DNA of 64,000 bases from Flavobacterium aestivum (GCF_026870175.2 NZ_CP113977.2:1798001-1862000), one strand, 5' to 3'. Numbered from the stretch's first letter, positions 47,313 to 56,503 are shown. The notes: a model not told the origin generated them from the sequence alone. Numbers and translations are program-made.

Positions 47313-47342
47313 ATAGTCTTCTCAAATAAATGAAAAGACTAT
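47313..47342 (-). terminator. terminator of the T2SS/T4P-like operon
   Basis: 12-base arms with one mismatch (47313-47324, 47331-47342), followed on the minus strand by a T-rich run; 64 bases after the last gene of the cluster. Confidence 0.75.
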
Positions 47343-47405
47343 GGAAATTGTTGTTGGAAAGAAAAACTTACAATTGTAGATATTTATTTTGAACTTTTGC
47401 AAGAA

Positions 47406-47918
47406 TTATTGGATTCGGAAGATTTTTTTCTCTCTATTGAAATCCAATTCGATAGAATCTTTGTATACTTTTTTTAATGTTATTCCATCGGATTGTTGGT
47501 TTAGTTTTAATTTGTGTAGTTTTTTGTCTACGTTAACCAAAATTAATAACTCTCCATTTCTATCTTTAGAATTAATATAGCCATGATAAGTAATTTGAGG
47601 CCAATTTATAATCTCTTTTTGTTTAACAACTATAGGTTTGACTTCCTTTTTTATAGTTGTTTTTTTAAAATATGCATTTTTAGAAGGAGTTGCAACAGCG
47701 TATGTTCTACTTTCTTTATTTAAAAAAGGATCACGTGTAATATTGCCTAAAGCGAAGGTATCTTTATTAATCTTATTAATGCTCTGTCTGGAGTCAAATT
47801 GTTGATTGTTAGTTGTTTTTTTGTCTAAAAAGAAATATTGGCTTAAAGCTTTGGACGCAACAAATCCCCACACTGTCAAAACAACGAGGATTAAAGCAAT
47901 ATTTATTTTCTTTTTCAT
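47406..47918 (-). CDS. PilP/GspC-like inner-membrane assembly protein of T2SS/T4P-like system
   Basis: 170 aa. One N-terminal membrane helix (~6-27), a linker, then NITRDPF, and a C-terminal beta domain with ITYHGYINSKDRNGELLILV and LHKLKLNQQSDGITLKKVYK followed by DSIELDF. This layout (TM, RDPF, homology-region-like beta sandwich, reiterated strand-turn-strand) is that of PilP and the GspC HR domain, which contact the secretin N0 domain. There is no PDZ domain. Last gene of the cluster, 21 bases after the Fn3-like lipoprotein gene. Assignment rests on architecture and context. Confidence 0.65.
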   Translation of the reverse strand: MKKKINIALILVVLTVWGFVASKALSQYFFLDKKTTNNQQFDSRQSINKINKDTFALGNITRDPFLNKESRTYAVATPSKNAYFKKTTIKKEVKPIVVKQKEIINWPQITYHGYINSKDRNGELLILVNVDKKLHKLKLNQQSDGITLKKVYKDSIELDFNREKKIFRIQ

Positions 47919-47939
47919 GATGCTGATTGAGGGATTTAA

Positions 47940-48896
47940 TTATTTTACTATGAATTTAAAAGGAGTGCTATAAATACCTACATTGCCTGCCAAATCAGTA
48001 GCTTTAATTCTCCAATAATAGTTTCCAATTGTCGTAAAGGCTTTATCAAATGATGCAGTTGTTAGCTCTTTTTGAAGAACTATTGTTGTGAAATTAACAT
48101 CGTTTGAAAATTCTATTGTATATGAGATTGGCGATTGAATAACACCCGCATCTGTTGGTATTGACCAAGTGAAATTAATTGATTGATTTGCAGTAAATGT
48201 TGCGTTTTGAGCTGGAAGTGTATTAGTAGGTTGATTAGGATTGGTTCTATCAATAGAAAATGTGCTACTACTATATAGTGTTTCTGATATAGAATTTATT
48301 CCTTTTACTTTCCATCTATATTTAGCTTCGTCTGCTAAACTTGTACTATTAAATATAAATGTAGGATCAACAATATTTGGTTCTTTAATTACACTAGTTT
48401 CTCCATTTGTAATATTTAATAATTCAATTTCATAGTAATCTGCCAAAGAAACAGCATTCCAACTACAGGTTATTGTGTTGCTTTTTGTGTAATAATTGTC
48501 AACAGGACTTTTCAAAATTATCTTCTGCTTACCTATATCTGTAGATTCAATTATAGAAAAACCCGCTTGAATCGAATAGGTCGACTGATAAGCAAAATTC
48601 TCAGCTCTTACTCTCCATTGATAATCACCAGTAGGTAACGGATACGTTAAATTAGTTTTAACCATCAATGAATCTAATATTTTTGTTTTGCCATCTTTAA
48701 AAATTTGGATGCGGTATTTATCTGCGTCAGCAAGACTATTCCATTTAAAAGTAACTACATTACTTTCAATTTCTTCGTAATCTAAAGGTGAAATAAGTTC
48801 TACTAAATCATTTGTTATGTCTTTTTCTAAAACATCACTGCAAGAGAACAATAATAGGGTAAATATTATAAATGAAATGCTACTTATTTTTTTCAT
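47940..48896 (-). CDS. lipoprotein with three fibronectin-III-like repeats
   Basis: 318 aa. Lipoprotein signal (ISFIIFTLLLFSC, Cys19) followed by acidic residues. Three related beta domains begin near ISPLDYEEIESNVVTFKWNSL (~35), LKSPVDNYYTKSNTITCSWNAV (~130) and LPAQNATFTANQSINFTWSIP (~222). Each ends in YxWRVRAxxx / YRWKVKGI / YYWRIKATD, as in Fn3 domains. It is embedded in the T2SS/T4P-like operon and overlaps the upstream gene by 17 bases, so it is very probably part of the machine or its cargo, perhaps a pilotin-like or surface factor. No classical GspS relation seen. Confidence 0.75.
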   Translation of the reverse strand: MKKISSISFIIFTLLLFSCSDVLEKDITNDLVELISPLDYEEIESNVVTFKWNSLADADKYRIQIFKDGKTKILDSLMVKTNLTYPLPTGDYQWRVRAENFAYQSTYSIQAGFSIIESTDIGKQKIILKSPVDNYYTKSNTITCSWNAVSLADYYEIELLNITNGETSVIKEPNIVDPTFIFNSTSLADEAKYRWKVKGINSISETLYSSSTFSIDRTNPNQPTNTLPAQNATFTANQSINFTWSIPTDAGVIQSPISYTIEFSNDVNFTTIVLQKELTTASFDKAFTTIGNYYWRIKATDLAGNVGIYSTPFKFIVK

Positions 48897-49404
48897 AATT
48901 TTGAAATATAATTTTAAAATGTAAAAGGTCTGTTTTATTATTCTTTTTTGTAAGATAGAAATGCATATTTACAATTCTTGAGTCACTAAAATTTTTCTCA
49001 AAATCATATCCTAATTGCAATAACTGATTTACATTACCCGTAACATCCAGTTGATTGGTGATAATGGTATGATTTTCATCTTGAAATAGATGTATGGGTT
49101 CTAAAGTATTAATTGATACTTGAGGATGTTTTTTTGTCGTAAAGTTTACAATTTCTTGTTGTACAACTTCTTTTGACACTCCCTCTTTGCCCAAGATTCG
49201 ATCCAAATAGGCTACTTCATTAAGTAAACTTTTTGAATTATTAGCTTTTTTATTTACATCCTCTATTTTTTCTGACAAAGCATTGTGCTCTTGTATTACT
49301 TGAATTAATGTATGAAATGACCTCTTGTATGCTGTTATCGCAATCATAAAAGTCAAAACAAGTAACGCTAAAAATTTTTTCTTATAGGAATATTTTTCAA
49401 ACAT
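48880..49404 (-). CDS. PilO/GspM-like inner-membrane protein
   Basis: 174 aa. N-terminal basic stretch, one membrane helix (~11-27, LALLVLTFMIAITAYK), coiled coil (~33-65), and a C-terminal alpha/beta domain (~85-170) with LDVTGNVNQLLQLGYDFEKNF. This TM-coil-ferredoxin-like layout is typical of PilO/GspM, which pairs with PilN/GspL. It overlaps the upstream PilM/N-like gene by 8 bases. Sequence similarity is too low to name it with certainty. Confidence 0.62.
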   Translation of the reverse strand: MFEKYSYKKKFLALLVLTFMIAITAYKRSFHTLIQVIQEHNALSEKIEDVNKKANNSKSLLNEVAYLDRILGKEGVSKEVVQQEIVNFTTKKHPQVSINTLEPIHLFQDENHTIITNQLDVTGNVNQLLQLGYDFEKNFSDSRIVNMHFYLTKKNNKTDLLHFKIIFQNYEKNK

Positions 49405-50584
49405 TTTTGATGGTTATTTTTACTTCAAATTGAGATTTATTTTTTTTGTCTTTTTTTAAACTAATGATTTCAAAATTTTCTAACCAATTCATTTTTTTTA
49501 AGCTTTCCATCCAAGTGTTAAATGAAGATTCATTGTAAGTTTCTCCTTTTACAGTAATCATGTTTGCTTCAAAACTTAATTTTTGATTTGTTTTTGCCTC
49601 TTTTGTTAATGGTGTTATATCTAGCACTGTCAAAGAGACATCATGTGGAACTATTTTAATAATTTCATAAGAATAAAAGGAAAGAAATTTCGAAGACGAA
49701 AAACCAGATTCTAAAAGTATTTTTTGTTTGTTTTCTTTCTGTTTTTCTAATTCTAATATTTTTTGATAATTTTTATCTGTGTATATATTCTGAATATTGA
49801 GAGTTGCATTTTTTGATGTATAGTATTGTATCAAAATAAAACTGATCAATAATGAGGCTAAAAAGCCAATCAGCATGGAGATACCCAAATATTTGAAAGC
49901 TTTTTTATATATAACTTCATCGGTATTTAAAGTTTCAATTTTTGTTTTTGAAATTTCCTTGGGTTTAATAAAGAAATCAATTACAGTGGCATATAATGGT
50001 AAGTATGTATTGGTAATTGTTTCTTTCCCTATTAGGTAATTTTCTTTTTTCGCTGAATCAGTTTGTTTTACAAAGTTATCTAATGTGTCATTTTCGAATT
50101 CTAATAGCAAGTCATTTGAAAGTATAGTTTCTTTCTTTATCGAATTAATCAATATGGCGGATATGAATGACCCTAAATAAACATCAATTATTTGAAAATT
50201 ATTTTTTTGAAATTTTGTGATGGTATCATTTATAATATTTTTTCTGCTAAAACTAATAAAATCAGTGTTTAAGCTTTTTAAACTAGTGTAATAAATTGAG
50301 TTTAAGTCAATGTTTTTATACCAACTTACATCTGCTTCATTATTGAAATCAATAGCCTTGTTTAGAACACCTTTTCCATCAAAAAGCAAGAGTAGAGGCA
50401 AATTCTGATCTGTATTTTTTTTCAAGTCTTCAAATTCAGTAAAAGACGCCATGGAAACTATATTTAATTTTGTTCCCTTTTTTTTAACTGTTAAGACATA
50501 ATAAAACTCTTCATTTTCATTTTTAATGATACCTACTGCTCTTAATTCGTTGATTTTTATTATTTTGGATAGAATTGTAATCAT
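49397..50584 (-). CDS. PilM/PilN- or GspL-like assembly protein
   Basis: 395 aa. A cytoplasmic N-terminal part (~1-230) with the strand pattern of a degenerate actin-like PilM/GspL domain is followed by one membrane helix (~235-257, ISMLIGFLASLLISFILIQY). Then come a coiled coil (~270-295) and a C-terminal PilN-like domain (KIVPHDVSLTVLDI, ITVKGETYNESSFNTWMESL). In T4P systems PilM and PilN are separate; GspL in T2SS joins them, as here. Its start codon overlaps the secretin stop (TAATG). Confidence 0.65.
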   Translation of the reverse strand: MITILSKIIKINELRAVGIIKNENEEFYYVLTVKKKGTKLNIVSMASFTEFEDLKKNTDQNLPLLLLFDGKGVLNKAIDFNNEADVSWYKNIDLNSIYYTSLKSLNTDFISFSRKNIINDTITKFQKNNFQIIDVYLGSFISAILINSIKKETILSNDLLLEFENDTLDNFVKQTDSAKKENYLIGKETITNTYLPLYATVIDFFIKPKEISKTKIETLNTDEVIYKKAFKYLGISMLIGFLASLLISFILIQYYTSKNATLNIQNIYTDKNYQKILELEKQKENKQKILLESGFSSSKFLSFYSYEIIKIVPHDVSLTVLDITPLTKEAKTNQKLSFEANMITVKGETYNESSFNTWMESLKKMNWLENFEIISLKKDKKNKSQFEVKITIKNV

Positions 50585-52494
50585 TAATATACTACAGTTG
50601 GTTTGATAAATAAATGTAATTTTGATGTGCTTTTACCTTTTTGTCTGCTACTAAAAAACCATTTAATAACTGGTATTCTTGATATTAGAGGAGTTCCAGT
50701 TCCTGAATTCTCTTTTTTTAGTTCGTCTAATCCACCCAATAAAACCATTTCGTTATTCTTTACTCTAACAAGAGATTCAAATTTTTGTGTTGCTTTTCCA
50801 GGAGGGGCATCTTGACCTGCTCTAGCCAAAAAGGAGCTTTTTTCTACAGCTATAGTTAAGGTTACATTTTCATCAGTGGATACAAAAGGTTTTATGGATA
50901 AACTTAGATTTGCATCTGTAGATTTCCAAGTTCCTGTATTTAAGATGTCATTTCCAATATTGTTGTTTATTAGTCGATTACTTTGTTCAAAATAATAACT
51001 GGTTTCTCCAATAGATAATTTTGCTTCATGACCACTTATTGTTGCTATTTTTGGTGTCGATTCTACATTGATAATAGAGTTGTTTTCCAGTAATTTTAAA
51101 TTAGCATAAAATGACTCAGCTACTTTTCCCAACTTAAAAATGCCAAAACCATTAAAGGCATCAATTAGATTGTTTATAGAAGATGAATTTACGACAACAT
51201 CTGTGGTAGGAAATAGTGTGCCACTTGTAACTATTTTATTTAATTTATCAATTCCAGCTTTCATCCCTGTTTGAATAGAATATGATTTATTATACTGAAC
51301 AATGATTACCTCAATTTGAACCATAGGAACAATTTTGTCTATTTGTTTTATATACAGTTTTAATTCATCAACGGTATTTTTTGATCCTGAGACTATTAGC
51401 CCATTTAATTCTGTAAACTCTTTTATTTCTAACTTGTCAGAAAACACCTTCGGTAATGAATTGATGATCAATTCTATGGATCTATTTTCCATTTGTATTA
51501 CTTCGGTAACCCTTAGACCTTCAGTTATTTGTTCTCCTATCAAATAAAATTCTCCTTGCTTTTTGAATGTGTATTTTTTCCCTTCAAGGATTTGTTCTAG
51601 TAGATCATCGAACGTTATATTTTCGACAGAAAGTGTTATTTTTTCATTTTCTGGTTTGTTATAAAAGAAATAATTATTTTTTAGTTTTTCTGCCGATTCA
51701 GTTATTAGATCAGCAACATCAGCTGCGTATGCTTTTACAGACAATAAACCATTCTTGTTTACGGTAATATCGTAATAACCTGGTAATCCCACTGCTGCTT
51801 TGGGCTGTTTGGCCTTATTAGAATTATTACCATTGGAGTTTGTTGTTATATCTGAATTGTTTTTTTCGATATAATAAAATCCATTATCATCCTTTGTAGC
51901 TAATAAATCATTAGATTTTGCAATCATTTGAATGACTTGGTCAAATGGTCGATTTAATATATAAGAGGAGACTGCTGTATTCCTTATGGCTGGAGCCAAA
52001 ACTAAATTTTTCCCCGTTTTATCCGTGATTTCTTTGATGACAGATGATAACGTGTCATTCTCTAATTTAACAGACAAAAAATCATTTAGAGGATTGTAAG
52101 TAACATCGATTTTTTTGGCACTTTTTTTAGGGACTACAATTTTTTGTACCCTTTTGTTAAAAATGATAATGTTGTTTCTAAAAGTTACTTCCAGATCATA
52201 TTTTTGAACTAAGTGTATAAATACATCTTTGACTTTTACATCAAAAAAGTTATTTGATATCATTTGGGTTAGACTTTGGTCAACATCAACATTTAATTGA
52301 TGATCTTCTGCAATAGTAGAAATGAAGTCATGCAGTGAAAGTCCGTTTATATCTATTTTTATTGATTCGTCTAGCCCTTTGTTTTTAGCAGACATTGCAT
52401 CGAAATCTTTGACTAATTCATTTATATCTTGTTGTGCTATAATTGTATTTGTAAAAAATAAGCTAATTAGAACGTAAATAATTTTTTTGAGCAT
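50584..52494 (-). CDS. secretin (GspD/PilQ family outer-membrane channel)
   Basis: 636 aa. Signal peptide (YVLISLFFTNTIIAQ). STN/N0-like domain at ~45-115 and N1/N2-like repeats (~140-400, including FDDLLEQILEGKKYTF and a second LLAPAIRN-type segment). The C-terminal secretin domain (~440-636) has VESTPKIATISGHEAKLSIGETS, MVLLGGL and the canonical PLISRIPVIKWFFSSR. It would form the multimeric outer-membrane pore of the T2SS/T4P-like machine. An Asn/Lys-rich linker lies near 215-235. It overlaps the gspE-like gene upstream by one base. Confidence 0.9.
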   Translation of the reverse strand: MLKKIIYVLISLFFTNTIIAQQDINELVKDFDAMSAKNKGLDESIKIDINGLSLHDFISTIAEDHQLNVDVDQSLTQMISNNFFDVKVKDVFIHLVQKYDLEVTFRNNIIIFNKRVQKIVVPKKSAKKIDVTYNPLNDFLSVKLENDTLSSVIKEITDKTGKNLVLAPAIRNTAVSSYILNRPFDQVIQMIAKSNDLLATKDDNGFYYIEKNNSDITTNSNGNNSNKAKQPKAAVGLPGYYDITVNKNGLLSVKAYAADVADLITESAEKLKNNYFFYNKPENEKITLSVENITFDDLLEQILEGKKYTFKKQGEFYLIGEQITEGLRVTEVIQMENRSIELIINSLPKVFSDKLEIKEFTELNGLIVSGSKNTVDELKLYIKQIDKIVPMVQIEVIIVQYNKSYSIQTGMKAGIDKLNKIVTSGTLFPTTDVVVNSSSINNLIDAFNGFGIFKLGKVAESFYANLKLLENNSIINVESTPKIATISGHEAKLSIGETSYYFEQSNRLINNNIGNDILNTGTWKSTDANLSLSIKPFVSTDENVTLTIAVEKSSFLARAGQDAPPGKATQKFESLVRVKNNEMVLLGGLDELKKENSGTGTPLISRIPVIKWFFSSRQKGKSTSKLHLFIKPTVVY

Positions 52495-53897
52495 TATATG
52501 TTTATTAAAATAGAATAAATTTCTTCTAATGATGTTTCTCCTTTTGATAAGATATCGAAAGCCTTTTCTGGCAATGATTTGTAATTATCATTAGTATTAA
52601 ATTGTTTTGATATTGTATTGTTTTTTATGGCTTCGACAATAGTGTTGTCAATAGGTAAAATTTCATAGATAGCAGTCCTTCCTTTATAACCAGTATGATA
52701 ACATTTATTACAGCCAACGGCTTTGTAGTAACTGCTAATTTCATAAGGAAATTGAAAATGGCTAGGAAAATCCTTTTTATTACACTCAACTTCTTTTTTA
52801 CAATCGTCGCATAGTTTTCTAATCAATCGTTGAGCTGCAGAAAGGTTTAAAGTTTCTGCTATTAAATATGAAGGAACCCCCATGTCAATTAATCTTGAAA
52901 TGGTTCCAATTGCTGAATTGGTATGTATGGTTGATAATACCAAATGCCCTGTCAATGACGCTCTAATTGCCATTAAAGCTGTTTCTGAATCACGAATTTC
53001 CCCTAGCATAATTACATCAGGATCTTGACGTAAAAATGATTTCAATGCAGTTGAAAAAGTAAGTCCAATATCTTCTTTTAATTGAACTTGGTTAATTCCT
53101 TTCAGTGTATATTCAATTGGGTCCTCTACAGTAACAATATTTCTTTTGCTATCATTGAGCAACCTTAGAGTAGCATATAGAGTTGTTGTCTTTCCTGAAC
53201 CGGTTGGACCGCTTATTAAAATAATTCCGTTTGGTTTCTTTACAGCTTCCAGATAGTTTTCTAATTCTTCTTGTTGGAGGCCAAGAGTATTCAAATCAAT
53301 ATTTGATGCATCTTGACCTAATAAACGCATAACTATTTTTTCTCCAAATAAAGTTGGTAAAATAGAAACCCTTATATCAAATGAATCATTTGTAATCCTA
53401 CCATCTTGAGGCAAACGTTTTTCAGTAATGTTGAGTTTTGCTTTTATCTTTATTTTATTGACTAATTCCAGATAATTGTCGCTTTCAACTTTATAACGTT
53501 CTATTAATTGGCCATCAATTCTAAATCGAATTCGAGAAGATTTTTCGTAAATTTCAAAATGAATATCACTGCATTTTAGAGATTTTGCCTCTGCTAGTAT
53601 ATTTTCAAGGAAATCACCTTTTTCAATATTTATAGATTTATTTGTACTGGTCTGACGTTCTTTGCGGTAATAAATAGATAATGCTTTTTCAATTTCATAA
53701 GAATCTATTGAGATTAAACTAATATTTTTTCCAATAAAGAGCTCTAATTCGTCTTTAGTTTCTGGATTGTTATTAGATTCATCAATATAAAGTTCTAAAG
53801 AGTTATCGTATACAGTTTTTGGTAAAACCCTATATTGGTTTGCCAAGTCATTGGACAAAATATGCTGATTTTCTGGAAGAACTATTATATTTTGCAT
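52494..53897 (-). CDS. gspE: type II secretion / type IV pilus assembly ATPase GspE/PilB
   Basis: 467 aa hexameric ATPase that drives pseudopilus or pilus assembly from the cytoplasmic face. Walker A GPTGSGKTTT (230-239), Asp box, Walker B DPDVIMLGEIRD (292-303), His box and a zinc-binding tetracysteine with C363/C366 and C396/C399. The N-terminal GspE-N1 domain is short. The zinc motif distinguishes GspE/PilB from the retraction ATPase PilT, and no pilT is in view. It follows the prepilin peptidase gene by 5 bases. Confidence 0.95.
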   Translation of the reverse strand: MQNIIVLPENQHILSNDLANQYRVLPKTVYDNSLELYIDESNNNPETKDELELFIGKNISLISIDSYEIEKALSIYYRKERQTSTNKSINIEKGDFLENILAEAKSLKCSDIHFEIYEKSSRIRFRIDGQLIERYKVESDNYLELVNKIKIKAKLNITEKRLPQDGRITNDSFDIRVSILPTLFGEKIVMRLLGQDASNIDLNTLGLQQEELENYLEAVKKPNGIILISGPTGSGKTTTLYATLRLLNDSKRNIVTVEDPIEYTLKGINQVQLKEDIGLTFSTALKSFLRQDPDVIMLGEIRDSETALMAIRASLTGHLVLSTIHTNSAIGTISRLIDMGVPSYLIAETLNLSAAQRLIRKLCDDCKKEVECNKKDFPSHFQFPYEISSYYKAVGCNKCYHTGYKGRTAIYEILPIDNTIVEAIKNNTISKQFNTNDNYKSLPEKAFDILSKGETSLEEIYSILINI

Positions 53898-53902
53898 TTT
53901 GG

Positions 53903-54385
53903 TTATATCAAAGAGATTTTGTGAAAGTTTAATAAACTATCTATTGTAAGGATTATGATTAAGAATAATGATGAAAATCCAGCTAGTGGAACTGAATTGT
54001 GTTTCATTATTTTTTTTAATGTAAGCTGCAAACTAATGGCGAATAACATTGAAAGTATAAAAAAGAGAACATAGTTCTTTAGATAGAATAAAGGCGTTAT
54101 TGCAATATAAAACAGTAAATCACCTAACCCAAAATAATTTTCAAACGGATTCAAAAAGCGTTTGCTTTTTAAACTCATGTAAATTGTTAATATGCTTAAA
54201 ACGATTAAGAAAAAACAGGCGTTAAAAAGTACTGTTATATTTGAAAGTTTGTTGTCACTTCGCATTATGAAATAAGAAAGGAAGAAGATGAGTAAAGGTA
54301 AAAGAACGTGTATTCTTCGGTATTTCCAATCTTGAAAAAATATAATTAGTAGACAAATTAATAAACTTATAAAAAATATTTCCAA
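53903..54385 (-). CDS. short prepilin peptidase (A24 family) lacking the methylase domain
   Basis: 160 aa, almost entirely membrane helices. The two catalytic aspartates of A24 peptidases are recognisable: D19 in FQDWKYRRIH and D89 in FGLGDLLFY (GxGD motif). Normal PilD/GspO proteins are ~250-290 aa and start with a CxxC-containing methyltransferase domain; that part is missing here, as in archaeal and some Bacteroidetes forms. It would process the E5-containing pseudopilins encoded alongside. One base separates it from the major pseudopilin gene. Confidence 0.8.
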   Translation of the reverse strand: MEIFFISLLICLLIIFFQDWKYRRIHVLLPLLIFFLSYFIMRSDNKLSNITVLFNACFFLIVLSILTIYMSLKSKRFLNPFENYFGLGDLLFYIAITPLFYLKNYVLFFILSMLFAISLQLTLKKIMKHNSVPLAGFSSLFLIIILTIDSLLNFHKISLI

Positions 54386-54386
54386 T

Positions 54387-54821
54387 TTATTCTTTTGTTA
54401 CTTCAGTTAACATTTTCTTGCTATCTATCTCCCAAGTATTAAAACTTCCATCTCCATCTAAATCAGAGGTTGCTGTTGCTCTTGCAAGGAATGAGTCATT
54501 CGAGGCTTCAACAATTTCAATTTTATAAACGGCTTGACCACCTTCATCAACTGTAAGTTCCGGTTCGAAACCTAGTTCTTCTAGGTTACTGGAGTATTTT
54601 GAGTGTCTATAAAAATGACTTTTTTCTAAGCCATAAACTTGATTCAACATTGCTTGAGCCTCTACTGCCTTTGCTTGACCAATTACAGATGTTTGGTTGG
54701 GTAATACCATTAAAAGGAGTATTCCAATGATACACAATACAATTAAAATTTCGGTTAGAGAATAGGCTCTAATCATTGTTTTTTTATTCTTTTGAAAGCT
54801 TTTATTTATATTAATAGGCAT
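54387..54821 (-). CDS. major pseudopilin (GspG-like)
   Basis: About 144 aa from ATG 54821 (an internal ATG at 54776 would give a shorter leader). Class III prepilin signature: cleavage after Ala in MIRA|YSLTEILIVLCIIGILLLMVL, with Glu at +5. The C-terminal half has GLEKSHFYRHSKYSSNLEELGF and an Asp-rich loop TSDLDGDGSFNTWEID, which resembles the calcium-binding loop of GspG. A TACTTTTG promoter element immediately upstream (54867-54874) rules out the more distal ATG at 54869. It probably builds the pseudopilus shaft. Confidence 0.85.
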   Translation of the reverse strand: MPININKSFQKNKKTMIRAYSLTEILIVLCIIGILLLMVLPNQTSVIGQAKAVEAQAMLNQVYGLEKSHFYRHSKYSSNLEELGFEPELTVDEGGQAVYKIEIVEASNDSFLARATATSDLDGDGSFNTWEIDSKKMLTEVTKE

Positions 54822-54866
54822 TTTTATATTCTTTTGTTCGTTAAAAATCATTGGGTTAAAGGGCGG

Positions 54867-54874
54867 CAAAAGTA
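54867..54874 (-). promoter_or_regulatory. internal -7 promoter element before the major pseudopilin gene
   Basis: TTTGTACTTTTG on the minus strand contains TACTTTTG, matching TAnnTTTG. It falls in the only sizeable gap (75 bases) inside the cluster, so the gspG-like gene and the downstream genes may be transcribed separately and more strongly. Confidence 0.6.
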
Positions 54875-54896
54875 CAAAGTTGTAATCAAATTATTG

Positions 54897-56018
54897 CTAT
54901 TTATTTATTATTTTACTTAAATCAAACATTGGTGCATACATAGAAACCATTATTACCCCTACAATCACCCCAATTACTATTATAATCATGGGTTCCAGAA
55001 TGACTCCTATCATTTTGGTTTGATGACTTATTTCCTCATTATATTGCTCGGTTAGTCTTTCGAACATGGTTTCTAGTTGATTCACTTGCTCAGCTACTTC
55101 AACCATGGATACCATTTTATTCTCGAACACATTGTGTTTCTTTAAACTTTCATGCAAAGATGCACCTCTTGTAATGTCTTCCTTTATCTCTTCAATAGCA
55201 ATTTCTATAGGGTAAAAGCCTATCATTTTTGCGGTTAGTGTTAAGGAATTTATAAGTGTTGTTTTAGAAGTAATAAGCAAATTCATGGCTTGGCAAAAAC
55301 GAGAGATATAAATTTTCCGAATTAAGTTTCCAAAATAAGGGGTTCGTAAAATTATATTTGTTGTAAATGCTCTGTAATTTTGATCATTTTTTAATAAAAT
55401 ATGCATGGCGATTAATCCAATTATAATAGCTAATGCAAGTGCAAAAATTGACCCCGAATGATTTGATAATTTTATTATGATTTGAGTACTTTTAGGTAGT
55501 TCGCTTCCAAATTGTTTAAAAACTGAACTGAACATTGGTACTACTTTATTGAGCATAAAATAAAGTACTAAAAATGTAACCAACATAACAATTGTTGGAT
55601 AAGTCAAAACGGAAACTATTTGCCTTTTCATTTGTATTTTTCTATTGAAATACTTTTGTAATTCGGCTAATACTTCTTCTAGCTTTCTAGTTTCTTCTCC
55701 TATCTGAATGCTGTAATATTCGTAGGGTGAAAATTGTTTGGTTTCTTTTATTGATTCGTAAATACTTCTCCCTTCGACAACTTTGTTTTTTAGTTCAAGG
55801 ATTATTTCTTTTTCAAATTTATTTGCAGATTGATTGCCTAATATTTCTAATGCTTTTTTAAAATCGACCCCGGATTTTAAAAGCATACTCAACTCCCTGT
55901 AAAATACCTCTTTTTGTTTATCTGATAGTGATTTAGAAAACTGAATGTTAATGTTTTCTATTTTTGCAGGTCTTTTTTCAGATTTTTCAGGTTTATATGT
56001 ATTTAAATCAAAACTCAT
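54897..56018 (-). CDS. gspF: type II secretion / pilus platform protein GspF/PilC
   Basis: 373 aa inner-membrane protein with two GspF domains: ~35-155 (FYRELSMLLKSGVDFKKALEIL) and ~235-360 (FCQAMNLLITSKTTLINSL). Each is followed by hydrophobic helices (~140-160, 190-212, 340-360). The N-terminal extension (~1-30) is Lys/Glu-rich. It anchors the GspE ATPase and pseudopilus assembly. The start overlaps the stop of the preceding pseudopilin gene (TAATG). Confidence 0.93.
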   Translation of the reverse strand: MSFDLNTYKPEKSEKRPAKIENINIQFSKSLSDKQKEVFYRELSMLLKSGVDFKKALEILGNQSANKFEKEIILELKNKVVEGRSIYESIKETKQFSPYEYYSIQIGEETRKLEEVLAELQKYFNRKIQMKRQIVSVLTYPTIVMLVTFLVLYFMLNKVVPMFSSVFKQFGSELPKSTQIIIKLSNHSGSIFALALAIIIGLIAMHILLKNDQNYRAFTTNIILRTPYFGNLIRKIYISRFCQAMNLLITSKTTLINSLTLTAKMIGFYPIEIAIEEIKEDITRGASLHESLKKHNVFENKMVSMVEVAEQVNQLETMFERLTEQYNEEISHQTKMIGVILEPMIIIVIGVIVGVIMVSMYAPMFDLSKIINK

Positions 56019-56503
56019 TAGTCTTTAAATTTTTTTAATAATTCATTTGCATAAATGCGTTTATAGAATTTTAAGTCCATTTTATTTTCGTTCACTTCTA
56101 TATTGAGTTTTAATCTTTGAAAAACAAACTGTTCAGATTTATTTTTTAGGGTGTCAATTGTCAATTGTTTGAGCTTTATTTTAAATGTATCTATAAATAT
56201 TTCATTATTTCTCAACATATAATCTTCTTGGAAACTGTATTTTATATTCTCACCTGTGTAGCTTTTGAAAGTGATTTCATTGTCAAAAAAAGTCATTTTC
56301 TCATTTTCAAAAATATCTTTGTTAATGCTGTAGGTTAACCGGTTTAAATCGCAAATAAGTTCGTTTTGGCTTTTGTAATCCATCATTCTTTCAGTTACAA
56401 TAGAGAAAACAACAAAAATGATACTCATAATTATTGCCGTTATAGCCATACCAACAATAGTCTCCATTATTGAAAAGGCGGATATCATTCTTTTGTCATT
56501 CAT
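56018..56503 (-). CDS. minor pseudopilin, E5 type (GspJ/I-like)
   Basis: 161 aa from ATG 56503, which overlaps the TGA of the upstream gene (ATGAATGA). Prepilin motif MISA|FSIMETIVGMAITAIIMSII with Glu at +5, then an alpha/beta globular domain rich in Lys and Asn. The frame is open further upstream to 56539, but that would overlap the previous gene by 44 bases. It belongs to the pseudopilus tip set; which of I, J or H it represents cannot be told. Confidence 0.8.
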   Translation of the reverse strand: MNDKRMISAFSIMETIVGMAITAIIMSIIFVVFSIVTERMMDYKSQNELICDLNRLTYSINKDIFENEKMTFFDNEITFKSYTGENIKYSFQEDYMLRNNEIFIDTFKIKLKQLTIDTLKNKSEQFVFQRLKLNIEVNENKMDLKFYKRIYANELLKKFKD

